64,000 nt of DNA from Cyclobacteriaceae bacterium (GCA_958296015.1 CATQIH010000046.1:36474-100473); one strand, 5' to 3'; counted from the first letter of the stretch, positions 42,534 to 54,351 are shown. Notes: a model not told the origin generated them from the sequence alone. Program-made: numbers and translations.

Positions 42534-45170
42534 TCACTTAAAGATATTTAACTGCTCTTCCGTAGTCTTCTTATCCTGACTGCTATTACTCATATCCCAT
42601 GTAATTTCATCACCTACGCTGGATATTTCGCCGTTACCGGATGCCGGTGTTTGCTTTTTCTTTGGCACTTCTGAAACTGCTTCGGGAGAGGCTTCGCCAA
42701 TGAGCTGAACATCTTTGATCTTGTGCTTGCTAAAACGATTACCCAACGCTTTCCAGCCTTTTACTTCTACCAGTACATCCAGGTCGTAAATTTCTTTTTC
42801 CTGCTTTTTGCTGCCCTCCCTGATAAAGGTAAGCTCTATCTGCGGGTGCGGCTGTGTGGTGGCCAGATACAATTTTGAGCTTCGGGCATCGGTAATAAAG
42901 CTAAATTTCTTGTCCATAGAAGAGGTCTCAACCAGAAAACACTTGGCATAAAACTGCTTTGAATTGCCATCATAATACACAGCACTCAATGGCCTTTGTG
43001 GTGTAAACTTCTCGAGCACCAGCGTGGTGTCCGGAGCAAACTTGTTCAGCAGGTCATAGTTTCTGAGTTCATAGCTACCTTCCTTATGGATGATCAGCAA
43101 CTTATCGTCTCCTTCAAAAGTACCCAGGAACTTTCCGCGCTCGTCGGTATTTAGCACACCTGTGATGGCATCATACCAAATGTCAAGGCCGCCCAGCGTA
43201 GATTCGCCCTCAGCGGTTTTCACGATCTTGCGGACAGGGTACTTGGTCAGAATATTTCCCTGAGAGGTTCTGCCTTTGATATCGATGGTAGCAAAATCAA
43301 ACGTAAATTCCTTTACCTTGGCACTGGACCGCCCGGAAATATACACAGTGATCACTTCTGCCTCCGCATTTGGATTGGCCGTAAAATATAATGTCTTGGA
43401 CCCGGCAGTGCCTTTGGTCAGATCATATTCTTTGTCGCGGGTGATCGCCAGCATCTGGAAACGCTTCACCATTGCCCGTCCGGTACCACCATCCAGGTAT
43501 ACCATATTGTATACTTTGCGCTCGTCATTTTTTCTGAACACATCTACATGCAGTATCTCCTTGCCTACAAATACCTTGTCAGCAAGGCGCGTTACGATGC
43601 ATTTGCCATCGGCACGAAAGACGATGATATCATCTATGTCAGAGCATTCCATCACAAACTCATCCTTCTTGAGTCCGCTGCCGATGAATCCATCTTTGCG
43701 GTTGACGTACAACTTCTCGTTGTTGGCCGCCACAATACTGGCATTGATGTTATCAAAAGTTTTAATATGAGTCTTACGCTCTTTGCCTTTACCGTATTTT
43801 TGCAGCAACTCTTTGAAGTATTTGATGGCAAACTCAGTGATATGTTCCAGATCGTATGCTGTTTGCTTTAGTTCTTCCTCCAGCTTTTTCAGCAGTTCGT
43901 CGGCTTTAAAACTGTCAAACTTAGAGATACGCTTGATCTTAATTTCCGTAAGGCGCACAATATCCTCTTCGGTGATCTCGCGGTAGAAATCTTTTTTAAA
44001 CGGGGATAGTCCCTGATCAATGCGGCTGAGCACTTCGGGCCATGTTTCGGCTTCCTCAATATCGCGGTAGATACGGTTTTCAATAAATATTTTTTCCAGT
44101 GAGGCAAAAAGGAGCTTTTCCAGCAGCTCGTGCTTCTTGATCTCCAACTCATGGGTCAGCAGCACCACGGTCTGGTCAGCACTGTACCGTAATAGTTCAT
44201 GGACATTGACAAAGTTCGGCTTATCCTGTACGATGATACAGGCGTTGGGCGAAATGGATACTTCGCAGTCTGTAAACTTATACAAGGCATCTTTGGTAAT
44301 ATCAGGCGATTGGTTGGGTGCCAGATACACAACAATTTCTACATCTTTAGCCGTATTATCTACCACCTTTTTAATCTTGATCTTGCCTTTGTCGGCAGCT
44401 TTGATGATAGACTCGATCAGGTTGTTAGTTGTAACGCCATAAGGCACATCGCGAATCACCAGCGATTTTTTATCCAGTTCTTCAATAATAGTACGTACAC
44501 GTACCTTGCCGCCTCTTTCACCGCCGTTGTAGTCAGACACATCGATCATGCCTCCGGTCGCAAAATCCGGATATAACTGTATATTTTTGCCACGCAACGT
44601 ATCGATACAACTCTGAATCAACTCGCAAAAGTTGTGTGGCAGTATCTTGGTAGATAAGCCTACAGCAATACCTTCCACACCCTGTGCCAGCAGCAACGGA
44701 AATTTCACCGGAAAGGTAACCGGTTCTTTTTTACGCCCGTCATAGGATAGTTGCCACTCGGTGGTTTGCGGGTTGAAGACCACATCCAGCGCAAATTTAG
44801 ACAACCGCGCCTCAATATAACGCGAAGCCGCAGCACTGTCGCCCGTATTGACATCGCCCCAGTTGCCCTGGGTATCAATGAGCAGGTCTTTCTGCCCCAT
44901 GCCCACCATAGCATCGCCGATAGAAGCATCGCCGTGCGGATGGTACTGCATGGTTTGCCCAATAATGTTGGCCACCTTATTGTAGCGTCCATCCTCCATG
45001 TCTTTCATGGCATGCAAAATGCGCCGTTGCACGGGTTTCAGACCGTCTTCAATGGCAGGTACGGCACGTTCCAGAATGACGTATGACGCATATTCAAGAA
45101 ACCAGTTCTCGTACATCCCGTCAAGGTTATCATCGTATATGGGTAATTGCTTATCTATTTCTTGATCCAT
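42534..45170 (-). CDS. parC: DNA topoisomerase IV subunit A (GyrA/ParC family)
   Basis: Cleavage subunit of a type IIA topoisomerase that unlinks daughter chromosomes. The breakage-reunion domain begins NWFLEYASYVILERAVPAI, GLKPVQRRILHAMKDME, YHPHGDASIGDAMVGM and the catalytic Tyr118 in SAAASRYIEARLSKFA. The C-terminal domain has degenerate beta-propeller blades without a GyrA box (QRRGGKG), which favours ParC over GyrA. The protein ends in an acidic, Lys-rich tail. It lies 61 bases downstream of parE, consistent with a parE-parC operon. Confidence 0.92.
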   Translation of the reverse strand: MDQEIDKQLPIYDDNLDGMYENWFLEYASYVILERAVPAIEDGLKPVQRRILHAMKDMEDGRYNKVANIIGQTMQYHPHGDASIGDAMVGMGQKDLLIDTQGNWGDVNTGDSAAASRYIEARLSKFALDVVFNPQTTEWQLSYDGRKKEPVTFPVKFPLLLAQGVEGIAVGLSTKILPHNFCELIQSCIDTLRGKNIQLYPDFATGGMIDVSDYNGGERGGKVRVRTIIEELDKKSLVIRDVPYGVTTNNLIESIIKAADKGKIKIKKVVDNTAKDVEIVVYLAPNQSPDITKDALYKFTDCEVSISPNACIIVQDKPNFVNVHELLRYSADQTVVLLTHELEIKKHELLEKLLFASLEKIFIENRIYRDIEEAETWPEVLSRIDQGLSPFKKDFYREITEEDIVRLTEIKIKRISKFDSFKADELLKKLEEELKQTAYDLEHITEFAIKYFKELLQKYGKGKERKTHIKTFDNINASIVAANNEKLYVNRKDGFIGSGLKKDEFVMECSDIDDIIVFRADGKCIVTRLADKVFVGKEILHVDVFRKNDERKVYNMVYLDGGTGRAMVKRFQMLAITRDKEYDLTKGTAGSKTLYFTANPNAEAEVITVYISGRSSAKVKEFTFDFATIDIKGRTSQGNILTKYPVRKIVKTAEGESTLGGLDIWYDAITGVLNTDERGKFLGTFEGDDKLLIIHKEGSYELRNYDLLNKFAPDTTLVLEKFTPQRPLSAVYYDGNSKQFYAKCFLVETSSMDKKFSFITDARSSKLYLATTQPHPQIELTFIREGSKKQEKEIYDLDVLVEVKGWKALGNRFSKHKIKDVQLIGEASPEAVSEVPKKKQTPASGNGEISSVGDEITWDMSNSSQDKKTTEEQLNIFK

Positions 45171-45231
45171 GTGGTATAATTTCTTTTGCTGCCCGGTTGC
45201 TCAGTGGCCGAAGCATATGTTTTTTCAAGAC

Positions 45232-47109
45232 CTATACATTTTCTTCTACCAGGTCTTTCTCTACCCTCAGGCGGTCGATGATAAAGTTTTGCCGGTCGGG
45301 TGTATTTTTACCCATATAAAAAGTAAGCAGTTTCTGTAGGCTGATCTTATCGTCCATGATGATCGGCTGCAAACGAATATTCTCTCCGATAAACCTGCCA
45401 AATTCCTGTGGAGAGATCTCACCCAGCCCCTTGAAACGGGTAATTTCCGGCTTATTGCCTAGCTTACGTACTGCTTTCTGTTTTTCTTCCTCATTGTAGC
45501 AGTAGATCGTATCTTTCTTGTTGCGCACCCTGAAAAGCGGCGTTTCCAGGATAAACACATGCCCATTGCGCACCAGGTCCGGAAAAAACTGGAGAAAAAA
45601 GGTCATCATCAGCAGGCGGATGTGCATACCATCCACATCAGCGTCGGTGGCAACAACAATCTTGCGGTAGCGCAGCCCATCCAGGCCATCTTCTATGTTG
45701 AGCGCATGTTGCAGCAGGTTGAATTCTTCGTTTTCATACACCACCTTTTTGGTCAGCGAAAAGCAGTTGAGCGGCTTGCCACGCAAGCTGAACACTGCCT
45801 GCGTCTGCACATCGCGCGACTTGGTGATAGACCCGCTGGCAGAATCTCCTTCGGTGATAAAGATCATGGTATCATCCTCGCTGCCACTTTTATCATCAAA
45901 ATGCAGGCGACAGTCGCGTAGCTTTTTGTTGTGCAGGTTGGCTTTCTTGGCCCGCTCGTTGGCCAGCTTTTTGATACCGGCAATCTCCTTACGCTCTCTT
46001 TCCGATTGTTTGATTCGCTTTTCCAGATCATCAGCCACACTCGAGTTGCGGTGCAGGTAATTGTCCAGGTGTGTGCTGAGAAAATTATTGACGAAGGTGC
46101 GCATGGTAGGCCCGTCCGGCCCTACATTGAATGAACCCAGTTTGGTTTTGGTTTGCGACTCAAACACAGGTTCCTGTACCCTAACAGAAATAGCCGCCAC
46201 AATAGAAGCTCTGATGTCGGAAGCATCGTAATCTTTTTTACTCTTTTTGGAAAAAAAATCCTTGATGGTTTTGACTACTGCTTCGCGAAAAGCTGCCAGA
46301 TGCGTACCTCCCTGCGTGGTGTACTGCCCATTGACAAAAGAATAATATTCTTCGCCATACTGGTTGGTGTGCGACATGGCTACTTCTATATCTTCTCCTT
46401 TCAGGTGGATGATCGGGTAGCGCAGATTGTCTTCAGAAGTTTTATTGTCCAGCAGATCTTTGAGTCCGTTTTCAGAATGATATTTCTGCTTATTGAACAC
46501 AATGGTAAGACCGGCATTCAGGAAGGCATAATTCCATATCTGATTTTCCAGAAACTGCGGGCGATAATGATAGTTCTTAAAAACAGTATTGTCCGGTTCA
46601 AAAATAATCAGTGTGCCTTCTTTTTCGTTGGAACTGACAATTTTAGCATCATTTTTTAACATGCCACGCTCAAACTCCGCTACTTTGGTTTTGCCATCAC
46701 GAAAGGACTGTACCCGGAAATAAGTAGACAATGCATTGACCGCTTTGGTACCTACGCCATTCAACCCTACCGATTTCTGGAAAGCTTTGGAATCGTATTT
46801 ACCTCCTGTATTGATCTTGGAAACGCAGTCTACTACCTTACCTAATGGAATACCCCGCCCATAATCGCGGATAGACACCCTGTGATCGGTGATGTTGACT
46901 TCTATCGTCTTGCCAAAGCCCATGACATGCTCATCAATACAGTTGTCGATGACTTCCTTGACCAGCACATAAATACCATCATCGGTGGATGAACCATCGC
47001 CAAGTTTACCGATATACATGCCGGGCCGCAGGCGGATATGCTCGCGCCAGTCCAGTGAGCGTATACTATCTTCGTTGTACGTAATATTTTCTTTTCCCAT
47101 AGTTGCCAT
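45232..47109 (-). CDS. parE: DNA topoisomerase IV subunit B
   Basis: ATPase subunit paired with the downstream parC. GHKL domain: [50 protein letters not shown] and the ATP-lid [14 protein letters not shown]. The TOPRIM domain follows: [47 protein letters not shown]. The C-terminal segment [19 protein letters not shown] ends the protein at 625 residues. Two in-frame Met codons (47109, 47100) are possible starts. Confidence 0.94.
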   Translation of the reverse strand: MATMGKENITYNEDSIRSLDWREHIRLRPGMYIGKLGDGSSTDDGIYVLVKEVIDNCIDEHVMGFGKTIEVNITDHRVSIRDYGRGIPLGKVVDCVSKINTGGKYDSKAFQKSVGLNGVGTKAVNALSTYFRVQSFRDGKTKVAEFERGMLKNDAKIVSSNEKEGTLIIFEPDNTVFKNYHYRPQFLENQIWNYAFLNAGLTIVFNKQKYHSENGLKDLLDNKTSEDNLRYPIIHLKGEDIEVAMSHTNQYGEEYYSFVNGQYTTQGGTHLAAFREAVVKTIKDFFSKKSKKDYDASDIRASIVAAISVRVQEPVFESQTKTKLGSFNVGPDGPTMRTFVNNFLSTHLDNYLHRNSSVADDLEKRIKQSERERKEIAGIKKLANERAKKANLHNKKLRDCRLHFDDKSGSEDDTMIFITEGDSASGSITKSRDVQTQAVFSLRGKPLNCFSLTKKVVYENEEFNLLQHALNIEDGLDGLRYRKIVVATDADVDGMHIRLLMMTFFLQFFPDLVRNGHVFILETPLFRVRNKKDTIYCYNEEEKQKAVRKLGNKPEITRFKGLGEISPQEFGRFIGENIRLQPIIMDDKISLQKLLTFYMGKNTPDRQNFIIDRLRVEKDLVEENV

Positions 47110-47229
47110 GACAAAACACGCAAAAAAAGCAAGTACCCCTGTCTTTTGACCTCAAAAATATCATTTATTTACTATAAACAAAAAGCAGGCGTACTTTTTT
47201 TAAGTATACTCAGCCATATTTCTTTCGTT

Positions 47230-47258
47230 GATTTGATGGGTAAATGACTATCTTTAAG
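47230..47258 (+). promoter_or_regulatory. Bacteroidota-type promoter before the MFS gene
   Basis: TTG at 47230-47232 and TATCTTTA at 47251-47258, 18 bases apart. This fits the -33 TTG / -7 TAnnTTTG pattern, 34 bases before the MFS start codon. Confidence 0.5.
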
Positions 47259-47292
47259 GCCGTAAGTCGACACTTCAAAATTTATACGGTAT

Positions 47293-48473
47293 ATGGCTGA
47301 TCACAAGTCATTTTACAATATCCAGTTTGCCCTTCTTTGCTTCAGTTCCTTCCTGTTCTACGCCAGTTTCAATATGCTTATTCCCGAACTTCCAGCTTAC
47401 CTGGCAAATCTGGGCGGTGAAAAATACATCGGCCTGATCATTGCCCTGTTCACGTTGACGGCAGGCGTGTCCCGTCCGTTTAGTGGCAAGCTCGCGGATA
47501 CTGTTGGTAGAATTCCCGTGATGATATTCGGTGCGGCTGTCTGCTGTATTTGTGGTATGCTGTATCCGATGATCAATACCGTTTTCTTTTTTCTGCTGCT
47601 ACGGTTCTTTCATGGTTTCTCAACTGGTTTTAAGCCCACCGGCACCTCAGCGTATGTAGCCGATGTGGCAACTGATACGCGCCGGGGAGAAGCGATGGGC
47701 TTTCTGGGGCTATGCAGCAGCCTGGGAATGGCTGGCGGACCGGCACTGGGCAGTACACTGGCACTGGCCTACTCACCGGACATGATGTTTTATACTTCTT
47801 CGGTACTGGCTATCCTGTCGGTGCTCATTCTTACAGGCATGAAAGAAACCCTGCCTCAGCCTGCCAGACGACCATTTTCTTTGTCACTACTCAAACTCTC
47901 CAGACATGAAATTTTCGAGCCACGGGTGATCGCTCCCTGCATCACCCTGCTGCTGACTACCTTTTCTTTTGGTATTATACTGACGGTTATTCCTGACTTA
48001 AGCGACCAGTTGCTGATCGCCAACAGGGGGCTGTTCTTTACCTGTTTCACCGTAGCCTCGGTAGCAGTCCGCTTTTTTGCCGGCAAAGCCTCCGACCGTT
48101 TCGGCAGGGTGAAGGTGCTGAAAGTATCTGCTACATTGCTGGTTACCAGCATGATACTACTGATGACAGTGGAAAGCCAGGAAATGTTTATTGTATCAGC
48201 CATCGTCTTTGGCCTGTCTTTTGGCATGAACACGCCGACTATTTTTGCCTGGACGATTGACCTAAGCCAACCGCAGCACAGAGGCAAAGGGCTGGCTACC
48301 ATGTATATTGCCCTGGAAGCAGGCATCGGCCTGGGAGCCTTGTGCTCCGGGTGGATATACGGCGGAAATCCGCCAATTTGTTCTACGTTTTCCTGCTAGG
48401 TGCTTCTCTGGGGCTGGCGGCTATGGTGTATCTGCAATGGGGCGTACTACAACATACTGTGGCAAAAGCGTAA
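47293..48473 (+). pseudogene. MFS transporter, frameshifted near the C-terminus
   Basis: Drug/metabolite-type major facilitator with about twelve membrane helices. The motif A region SRPFSGKLADTVGRIPVMIF is intact, with a second copy FFAGKASDRFGRVKVL in the middle. The frame stops at 48399 after GWIYGGNPPICSTFSC. A one-base shift near 48372 restores the expected ending NLFYVFLLGASLGLAAMVYL, which runs to 48473. The hydrophobic ending and family-like length (about 393 residues) argue for one missing base in a real gene. The substrate is unknown. Confidence 0.8.
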
Positions 48474-48548
48474 TAGATAAAACAATTGGCTGAAAGCTTC
48501 TAGCTATAAGCTTCAAGTAGCTTGTAGCTTGTCACTTGAAAATATACC

Positions 48549-50858
48549 TCACTTTATCCACAGCTTCTGCTGACTCACATGATATCCCTGCCTGACGGTG
48601 ACCATGTATATGCCACGGTGCAGCGACGTTGGCAGAGACACTTCGGGCAGCCCATGAGCAGGTACAAACGATTGCTGATAAACCGGCTTGCCCAGGATGT
48701 CGCAAACCTCTAGCCGGACTTGTATATCCGGCGTATCTGTGAGCACTTCCAGCCGGAAAGCTTCAGCCACCGACACGGGATTTGGCCCCATCTTCACCTG
48801 AAAAGGCGTGTGTGTGTCCGTATAAAAAGCTGCGATGGGCGAATAGGCAAACCGGCCATCATAGTCTACCTGCTTTAGCCGGTAATAACTCTGTCCGTAC
48901 AGAGGATAGGTATCTGTGAAGCTGTAAGTTTTCAGATCGTTGCTGTTGCTACTGCCTGCTACCTGCGCTATGCCGGACCATTGCTCGGCATCTACGGAAC
49001 GTTCTACGGTAAAGTAATGGTTGTTGCGTTCTGAAGCGGTTGACCATGTCAGGTATGCTCCACCCTGTGGGGTTGCCTTGGCCTGAAATGCTAGCAGCGC
49101 TACCGGCAGTGGTTTGGCTCCCTCAATATTGTTGCCACCGGAGAAAATGCCGAAGGAGTTGATGCCTTCGGCAGACAAGGTATTGGTACTGGCATTGACC
49201 TGCCCTCCCATTAGCCAGCCCAGTTCCCTGGAATATTTGATCACTTGTAGGTTTTTCTCCGATTGATCCTTGGTGGCATCGATGTCTTCTTCCAGGTACT
49301 GGTAAGACACATCATAGAGGTAGTCGCTAAGGCCTTGCTGCCGAAGATTCCACTGGCGGGAAAGCAGCAGATCGGTGGTACCGGCCTCTGCCGGTGGACC
49401 GTCAGACACAGCCATGCGCAGACTGGCATTACTGAGTGTGGCTGATTGTAAAGTGAGTGTGAAAGGTGTGTAGTGTAGTGCATCACCTACAGGAAAAACC
49501 AGGGCTTTGGTAAGCACATCGTTGCTCAGCTGATAGACCAGGTCACCCTGCCCGGTGGTCTGTACAAAAGCAGCAGCCGAACCACCTGTCAGCAGCAGAG
49601 GCTTTGCCAGGGTAAGGTGGTGCCCGCTGAGGTTGATGTTCCCTTTTGTCAGCTGTAAAGCAGCCGCAATGGTCAGATCGTTGCCCAGCGTAACTGTTCC
49701 GTCCGTTTTGTTGATGATCAGGTTTTTTATTGCAGTCAGTTTACCAAGCGGCATGTCCTCGCTGCCGGTAAGCACCAGGGTAGCCTGACTGGCGTTGAGT
49801 GCGCCCTGCATATCCCAGGGACAATCTATGGTAAGCTGGTAAGTTTTCAGATCAAGAGTGCTGCTGGCGGTCAGCTTCAAAGAGCGCGGACTGATATTCT
49901 GGTTGAGGCTGATTGTATTTCCTGCCGCGATGGTCACCAAAGCATCACTGCCCGGCACGGTTTTCAGGTTCCAGGTACCGGTACTATTGTAGTCGCCGCT
50001 TTTGACAGACGTATATAGCTGTGCAATACGCTCATAGACCAGTTTGCTTTTTACCTCTTCAAAAAACAAACGATGCCCTTCAGGTGTGACATGCACGCCG
50101 TCAATATTTAGAGCCTCTTTGATTTTAGGCTCACCATCTCTGTACTCTGTCACAGACGTCCAGAAATCCAGCGCATAGAGTCCATACTGCTCAAACACAG
50201 CATCGCGCACGGCTTCCTGGATGTCGTTCTGCGCACTGTTTAGTTTATCGCGGGGCTGCGTGGTGGTAATCCAGACCGGTATACCTGCGTCTTTTGCCGT
50301 CTGATACATCACCGCAAAATTGTCCATCTGTTCCTGCGCTGTATATTTCTTCGCTGCATCATTAGATGGCAGATTGATGATGATACCGTCCGGATTGAGG
50401 GAAACAGCTTTGGTGATATTGCGTTCGGTGTCGGGTGCTTCCCGGTTAGGTTTGCTAAAACCATTGGGCATCAGGTGATAGGTATTGTACCCACCCAGGG
50501 CCAGGTTTACTATTTCGTTGGCTGGATTAAGCGAAGTCAGGTAGGCTTTGTAACGGTTAACCCACGCCTCATTCTCTTTTACTTTGAATCCTGCTGCGGT
50601 GGAAGAGCCGAGGACCACGATCTTCACCGGATCGGCAGTGCCACAAGTGGCTGGCGCGGCAAGCTGCTGTGTACTATTTTTGGATGATAACAAGGAATAT
50701 TTTTCACCAGAAGCCGGATAAGCATCATACAAATGTGCATCAACCGTTATTTTTTTTACATCATGAGAAGTCACATCGGCTGCGTAGCTCGTTGTAAACG
50801 TCCACAAACCGCATACAGACAGAAAAAAGCAAAGAAAGGAGTAAAGTAATTTATGCAT
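48549..50858 (-). CDS. Secreted SGNH-hydrolase protein with T9SS sorting domain
   Basis: Protein of 769 residues. After a signal peptide, an SGNH/GDSL-type esterase domain carries Ser in IVVLGSSTAAGF (about 83), Gly in NLALGGYNTY, Asn in NLPSNDAAKKY and Asp/His in DGVHVTPEGHRLF (about 254-262). A beta-strand-rich central part of unclear family follows (SGDYNSTGTWNLKTVPGSD), then LLAFQAKATPQGGAYLTWSTASERNNHYF, a common T9SS linker module. The C-terminal sorting domain is KMGPNPVSVAEAF to SQQKLWIK. It probably de-esterifies polysaccharides at the cell surface. Confidence 0.87.
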   Translation of the reverse strand: MHKLLYSFLCFFLSVCGLWTFTTSYAADVTSHDVKKITVDAHLYDAYPASGEKYSLLSSKNSTQQLAAPATCGTADPVKIVVLGSSTAAGFKVKENEAWVNRYKAYLTSLNPANEIVNLALGGYNTYHLMPNGFSKPNREAPDTERNITKAVSLNPDGIIINLPSNDAAKKYTAQEQMDNFAVMYQTAKDAGIPVWITTTQPRDKLNSAQNDIQEAVRDAVFEQYGLYALDFWTSVTEYRDGEPKIKEALNIDGVHVTPEGHRLFFEEVKSKLVYERIAQLYTSVKSGDYNSTGTWNLKTVPGSDALVTIAAGNTISLNQNISPRSLKLTASSTLDLKTYQLTIDCPWDMQGALNASQATLVLTGSEDMPLGKLTAIKNLIINKTDGTVTLGNDLTIAAALQLTKGNINLSGHHLTLAKPLLLTGGSAAAFVQTTGQGDLVYQLSNDVLTKALVFPVGDALHYTPFTLTLQSATLSNASLRMAVSDGPPAEAGTTDLLLSRQWNLRQQGLSDYLYDVSYQYLEEDIDATKDQSEKNLQVIKYSRELGWLMGGQVNASTNTLSAEGINSFGIFSGGNNIEGAKPLPVALLAFQAKATPQGGAYLTWSTASERNNHYFTVERSVDAEQWSGIAQVAGSSNSNDLKTYSFTDTYPLYGQSYYRLKQVDYDGRFAYSPIAAFYTDTHTPFQVKMGPNPVSVAEAFRLEVLTDTPDIQVRLEVCDILGKPVYQQSFVPAHGLPEVSLPTSLHRGIYMVTVRQGYHVSQQKLWIK

Positions 50859-51045
50859 AGGATTGAACTATTAGTAGCAAATATACTATATTAACGATAT
50901 AAAGCCTTGAAATACAAATGTAAGAATATCTTTTATATAACACTTGTAATTGACACTGTTTTTTTCAAACCACCCCAACTGTATTATCAAAACGTTAAAT
51001 AACCTATCTTCGCAGTAAGTATTTTTGACAGATTACTCGTATCGT

Positions 51046-52293
51046 ATGCACCTTATTTTCTTTGACGATCCACAAACCAGAGCTTCCCTCAAGCCATTTA
51101 CGCTTACCCGTCCGGTAGCCGATCTGCGTGTAGGCATATTAACTATAGCAGGAAAATGGCCCTATTATCTTTCCAAAGACCGGTCGCTGGTCACTTCCGG
51201 ATTTCTAACAGAGAAATATCTGTCTGAGAAATTCAAGCTTTCCCTGCAAGCTGATAACCTGTTGATTGATGGAGCCATCTGTCCGAATGCACCACTGGCG
51301 GCAGCCATACAGCAACTACCTGCTGACAGCGTGTTGAAGCACGACCAAAAGATCATCGCTATCCGCATGAACCATGATCAGTTGCAAAATATGGCCGATC
51401 GCTTGCACGGCAGTTCCTTTGCGCTACTGACAGACATACTACAGGAGCAAACTGCCCGGTTTGCCTCGGTCACTTACCAGGCAACTTGCACACAGATTCG
51501 CCACAACTGGGACATATTCCAGCAAAACGGTCAGCAGATTGAGGCTGACTTTGCCCAGATCACGTCGGGGCGAACTTCGGCAGGCATACAAGATCCGCAC
51601 ACCATTGTATATCGTCCCGAAAATGTATTTGTGGAAGAAGGAGCCAGCCTGCGGGCCGCAGTGATCAATGCGGAAGGTGGACCGGTGTATATTGGCAAAA
51701 ATGCAGCTGTACAAGAAAATGCTGTGGTCACCGGTCCGTTTGCCATACTGGACAATGCCCGCGTAAATATTGGCAGCAAAATACGGGAAGCTACGACTAT
51801 TGGCCCTTATTGTAGCGTGGGTGGAGAAGTGAAGAACAGTGTTTTCTACGCCAACAGCAACAAAAGTCACGAAGGCTATATTGGCAATGCTGTGGTGGGC
51901 GAATGGTGCAACTTTGGTGCAGATACCAACTGCTCTAACCTGAAAAACAACTACAAAAATGTGCACATCTATGATTACGGGCAGAAAGATTACGTCTCTA
52001 CCGGCGATATTTTCTGCGGACTGATGATGGGAGACCACAGCAAATGTGGAATCAATACGATGTTCAATACTGGCACGGTAGTGGGTGTAAGCTGTAATAT
52101 CTTTGGCGCGGATTTCCCTCCCAAATTCATTCCTTCTTTCACCTGGGGCGGCATTCGGCAGGCGCAGGTCTATCAGTTGGACAAAGCACTGGAAGTGGCA
52201 AAAAATGTGCTGAAAAGACGGAAAATAAACCTAAAAGCGGAAGATGCCGCCATTTTGTCTTATATCTTTGAAAACATAGCATACGAGAAATAA
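51046..52293 (+). CDS. GlmU-like sugar nucleotidyltransferase/acyltransferase (Bacteroidota type)
   Basis: Two-domain protein of 415 residues that in this phylum takes the role of GlmU, forming UDP-N-acetylglucosamine. The N-terminal part (HLIFFDDPQTRASLKPFTLT, RPVADLRVGILTIAGKW) is the divergent nucleotidyltransferase typical of Bacteroidota. The C-terminal half is a left-handed beta-helix of hexapeptides (VYIGKNAAVQENAVVTG, TTIGPYCSVGGEVKNSVF, YIGNAVVGEWCNFGADTNCSN). ATG at 51046 is chosen over a TTG at 51025. It is followed by glmS, so the two likely form a UDP-GlcNAc pair. Confidence 0.88.
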   Translation: MHLIFFDDPQTRASLKPFTLTRPVADLRVGILTIAGKWPYYLSKDRSLVTSGFLTEKYLSEKFKLSLQADNLLIDGAICPNAPLAAAIQQLPADSVLKHDQKIIAIRMNHDQLQNMADRLHGSSFALLTDILQEQTARFASVTYQATCTQIRHNWDIFQQNGQQIEADFAQITSGRTSAGIQDPHTIVYRPENVFVEEGASLRAAVINAEGGPVYIGKNAAVQENAVVTGPFAILDNARVNIGSKIREATTIGPYCSVGGEVKNSVFYANSNKSHEGYIGNAVVGEWCNFGADTNCSNLKNNYKNVHIYDYGQKDYVSTGDIFCGLMMGDHSKCGINTMFNTGTVVGVSCNIFGADFPPKFIPSFTWGGIRQAQVYQLDKALEVAKNVLKRRKINLKAEDAAILSYIFENIAYEK

Positions 52294-52465
52294 ACAGGAA
52301 ATCTTGCTTTTTCTGATTACTGTAATATATTGACAGTATTTCAATCTAGTAAGTACAGATTCTTCTCTAAGTTGAGCCTTTGAAAATACGAAATTTTGAC
52401 TAAAAGAATTAGCCAAAAGTCAATATTTATACTAAAAAAAGTACAAAACCTTAAAAAATATTGTT

Positions 52466-54311
52466 ATGTGTGGAATAGTAGCATATGCAGGCCATCGTCA
52501 GGCTCATCCAGTGATCTTAAAAGGGTTGAAAAGACTAGAATACCGTGGATACGACAGTGCAGGTATTGCCCTGCTGAATGGCAGCCTACAGGTATATAAA
52601 AAGAAAGGAAAAGTAGAAGAACTGGAAAAGCATCTGGCAGAAGCTGCCACACCCGCCAACTTGAAGAGCCACATAGGCATAGGCCATACCCGATGGGCCA
52701 CACATGGAGAACCTAATGATGTGAATGCGCACCCGCACTACTCACAGGATGGCAAACTGGCAATCATTCATAACGGCATCATCGAAAACTACGATGCGCT
52801 GAAAAAAGAGTTAATCCTGAACGGACATACTTTCAAGAGCGAGACAGACACGGAAGTGCTCATTCATTTTATCGAGTATATCCGGCAGCAAGACGATTAT
52901 TCGCTGGAAGAGGCAGTACGCATTGCCCTGAAACGTGTGATAGGAGCTTATGCCATCGTCATCATTTCAGCAGATGAACCTGACATGCTCATTGCAGCCG
53001 CAAGGGAAGTCCGCTGGTGCTGGGCCTGGGCAAAGATGAGTTCTTTCTGGCCTCTGATGCCACACCGATCATCGAATACGCCAATGAAGTGGTGGTATCT
53101 GAACGATGATGAAGTATGTGTGATCCGCAACCATACCTTTGTGATCAAAGACCTGAATGATGTACCGACCAATCCGCACATCCAAACGCTGGACATTGAA
53201 CTGGAGGCAATAGAGAAAGGCGGCTTCGATTCATTCATGCTCAAAGAGATCTACGAGCAGCCCAAATCCATCAGCGACTGTATGCGGGGCCGACTGAATG
53301 CCGATACACACACGATAATGCTGGGCGGTTTGCAGGAATACACAGAGCACCTGGTACAGGCCAACCGGATCATCATCATGCCTGTGGCACTTCCTGGCAT
53401 GCCGGGCTGGTAGCCGAATACATCTTTGAAGACCTGTGCCGCACACCGGTAGAGGTAGAATACGCTTCGGAGTTCCGTTACCGCAACCCGATCATCCATC
53501 CGGGCGATATCGTATTGGCCATCTCACAGTCGGGAGAGAACAGCAGATACACTGGCAGCCATTGAGCTGGCCAAGAGCAAAGGAGCCATTGTGCTGGGCG
53601 TATGCAATGTGGTGGGTTCGTCTATCGCCCGTGCATCCCATGCCGGTGTCTATACCCATGCTGGTCCTGAGATCGGCGTTGCCAGCACTAAAGCCTTCAC
53701 CGCGCAACTCACCGTGCTCAATATGATCGCGCTGATGGTCGCCAGAAAAAAAGAAACGATCAGTGAAGAAAAATACAATGCGCTATTGCTGAATAAGTGA
53801 GGATTCCCCAAAAGGTAGAAAAAGCACTGATGCTCAATGCCCATGTGGAGTATATTTCCGGCAGCTACAAAGACGCAACCAATGCTATTTACCTGGGCCG
53901 CGGTTATAACTTTCCAGTAGCCCTGGAAGGTGCCTGAAGTTGAAAGAGATTTCCTACATCCACGCAGAAGGGTATCCGGCAGCAGAAATGAAACACGGCC
54001 CTATTGCCCTGATTGATAAGGAAATGCCGGTAGTGATTATTGCCACCAAAGATAATTCCTACGAAAAGATCGTTTCCAATATTCAGGAAGTGAAAGCCAG
54101 GAAAGGGCAGGTGATAGCGATCGTAACAGAAGGTGACGAGTTGATCGCCAGCATGGCCGACCATGTGCTGGAAGTACCAGCCACCAGCCAGTTGCTCATG
54201 CCACTTGATCGCCGTTATTCCGCTGCAACTCTTGTCGTACCACATTGCTGTGATGCGCGGATGCAACGTCGACCAGCCCCGCAACTGGCGAAGTCCGTCA
54301 CTGTTGAATAA
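52466..54311 (+). pseudogene. glmS: glmS (glutamine:fructose-6-phosphate aminotransferase), eight single-base frameshifts
   Basis: Makes glucosamine-6-phosphate, the precursor of all amino sugars in the wall. The N-terminal glutaminase (MCGIVAYAGHR with catalytic Cys, RGYDSAGIALLNG, HTRWATHGEPND) reads cleanly to about 53005. From there the protein can be followed to its normal end (AKSVTVE, stop 54309-54311) only by hopping frames at about 53007, 53091, 53385, 53537, 53799, 53935, 54209 and 54289. Each is one missing or extra base, often a missing C. Between them the SIS domains are perfectly conserved ([58 protein letters not shown]). There are no missense or nonsense changes, so the gene is probably intact in the organism. 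Confidence 0.85.
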
Positions 54312-54317
54312 GCACAT

Positions 54318-54351
54318 AGAATAGCAATGTAGAGAGATGCATTGCTATTCT
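54318..54351 (+). terminator. Hairpin after glmS
   Basis: AGAATAGCAATG and CATTGCTATTCT form a 12-bp stem around a 10-base loop, seven bases after the glmS stop. The following sequence is only weakly T-rich. Confidence 0.7.

Noticed and set aside
52294..52465. glmS ribozyme in the leader
   Set aside because: No ribozyme core or cleavage context is visible, and the element is known mainly from Firmicutes.
53005..54311. Programmed ribosomal frameshifting in glmS
   Set aside because: Eight shifts in both directions with no slippery heptamers or consistent motif cannot be programmed. Sequence error is simpler.
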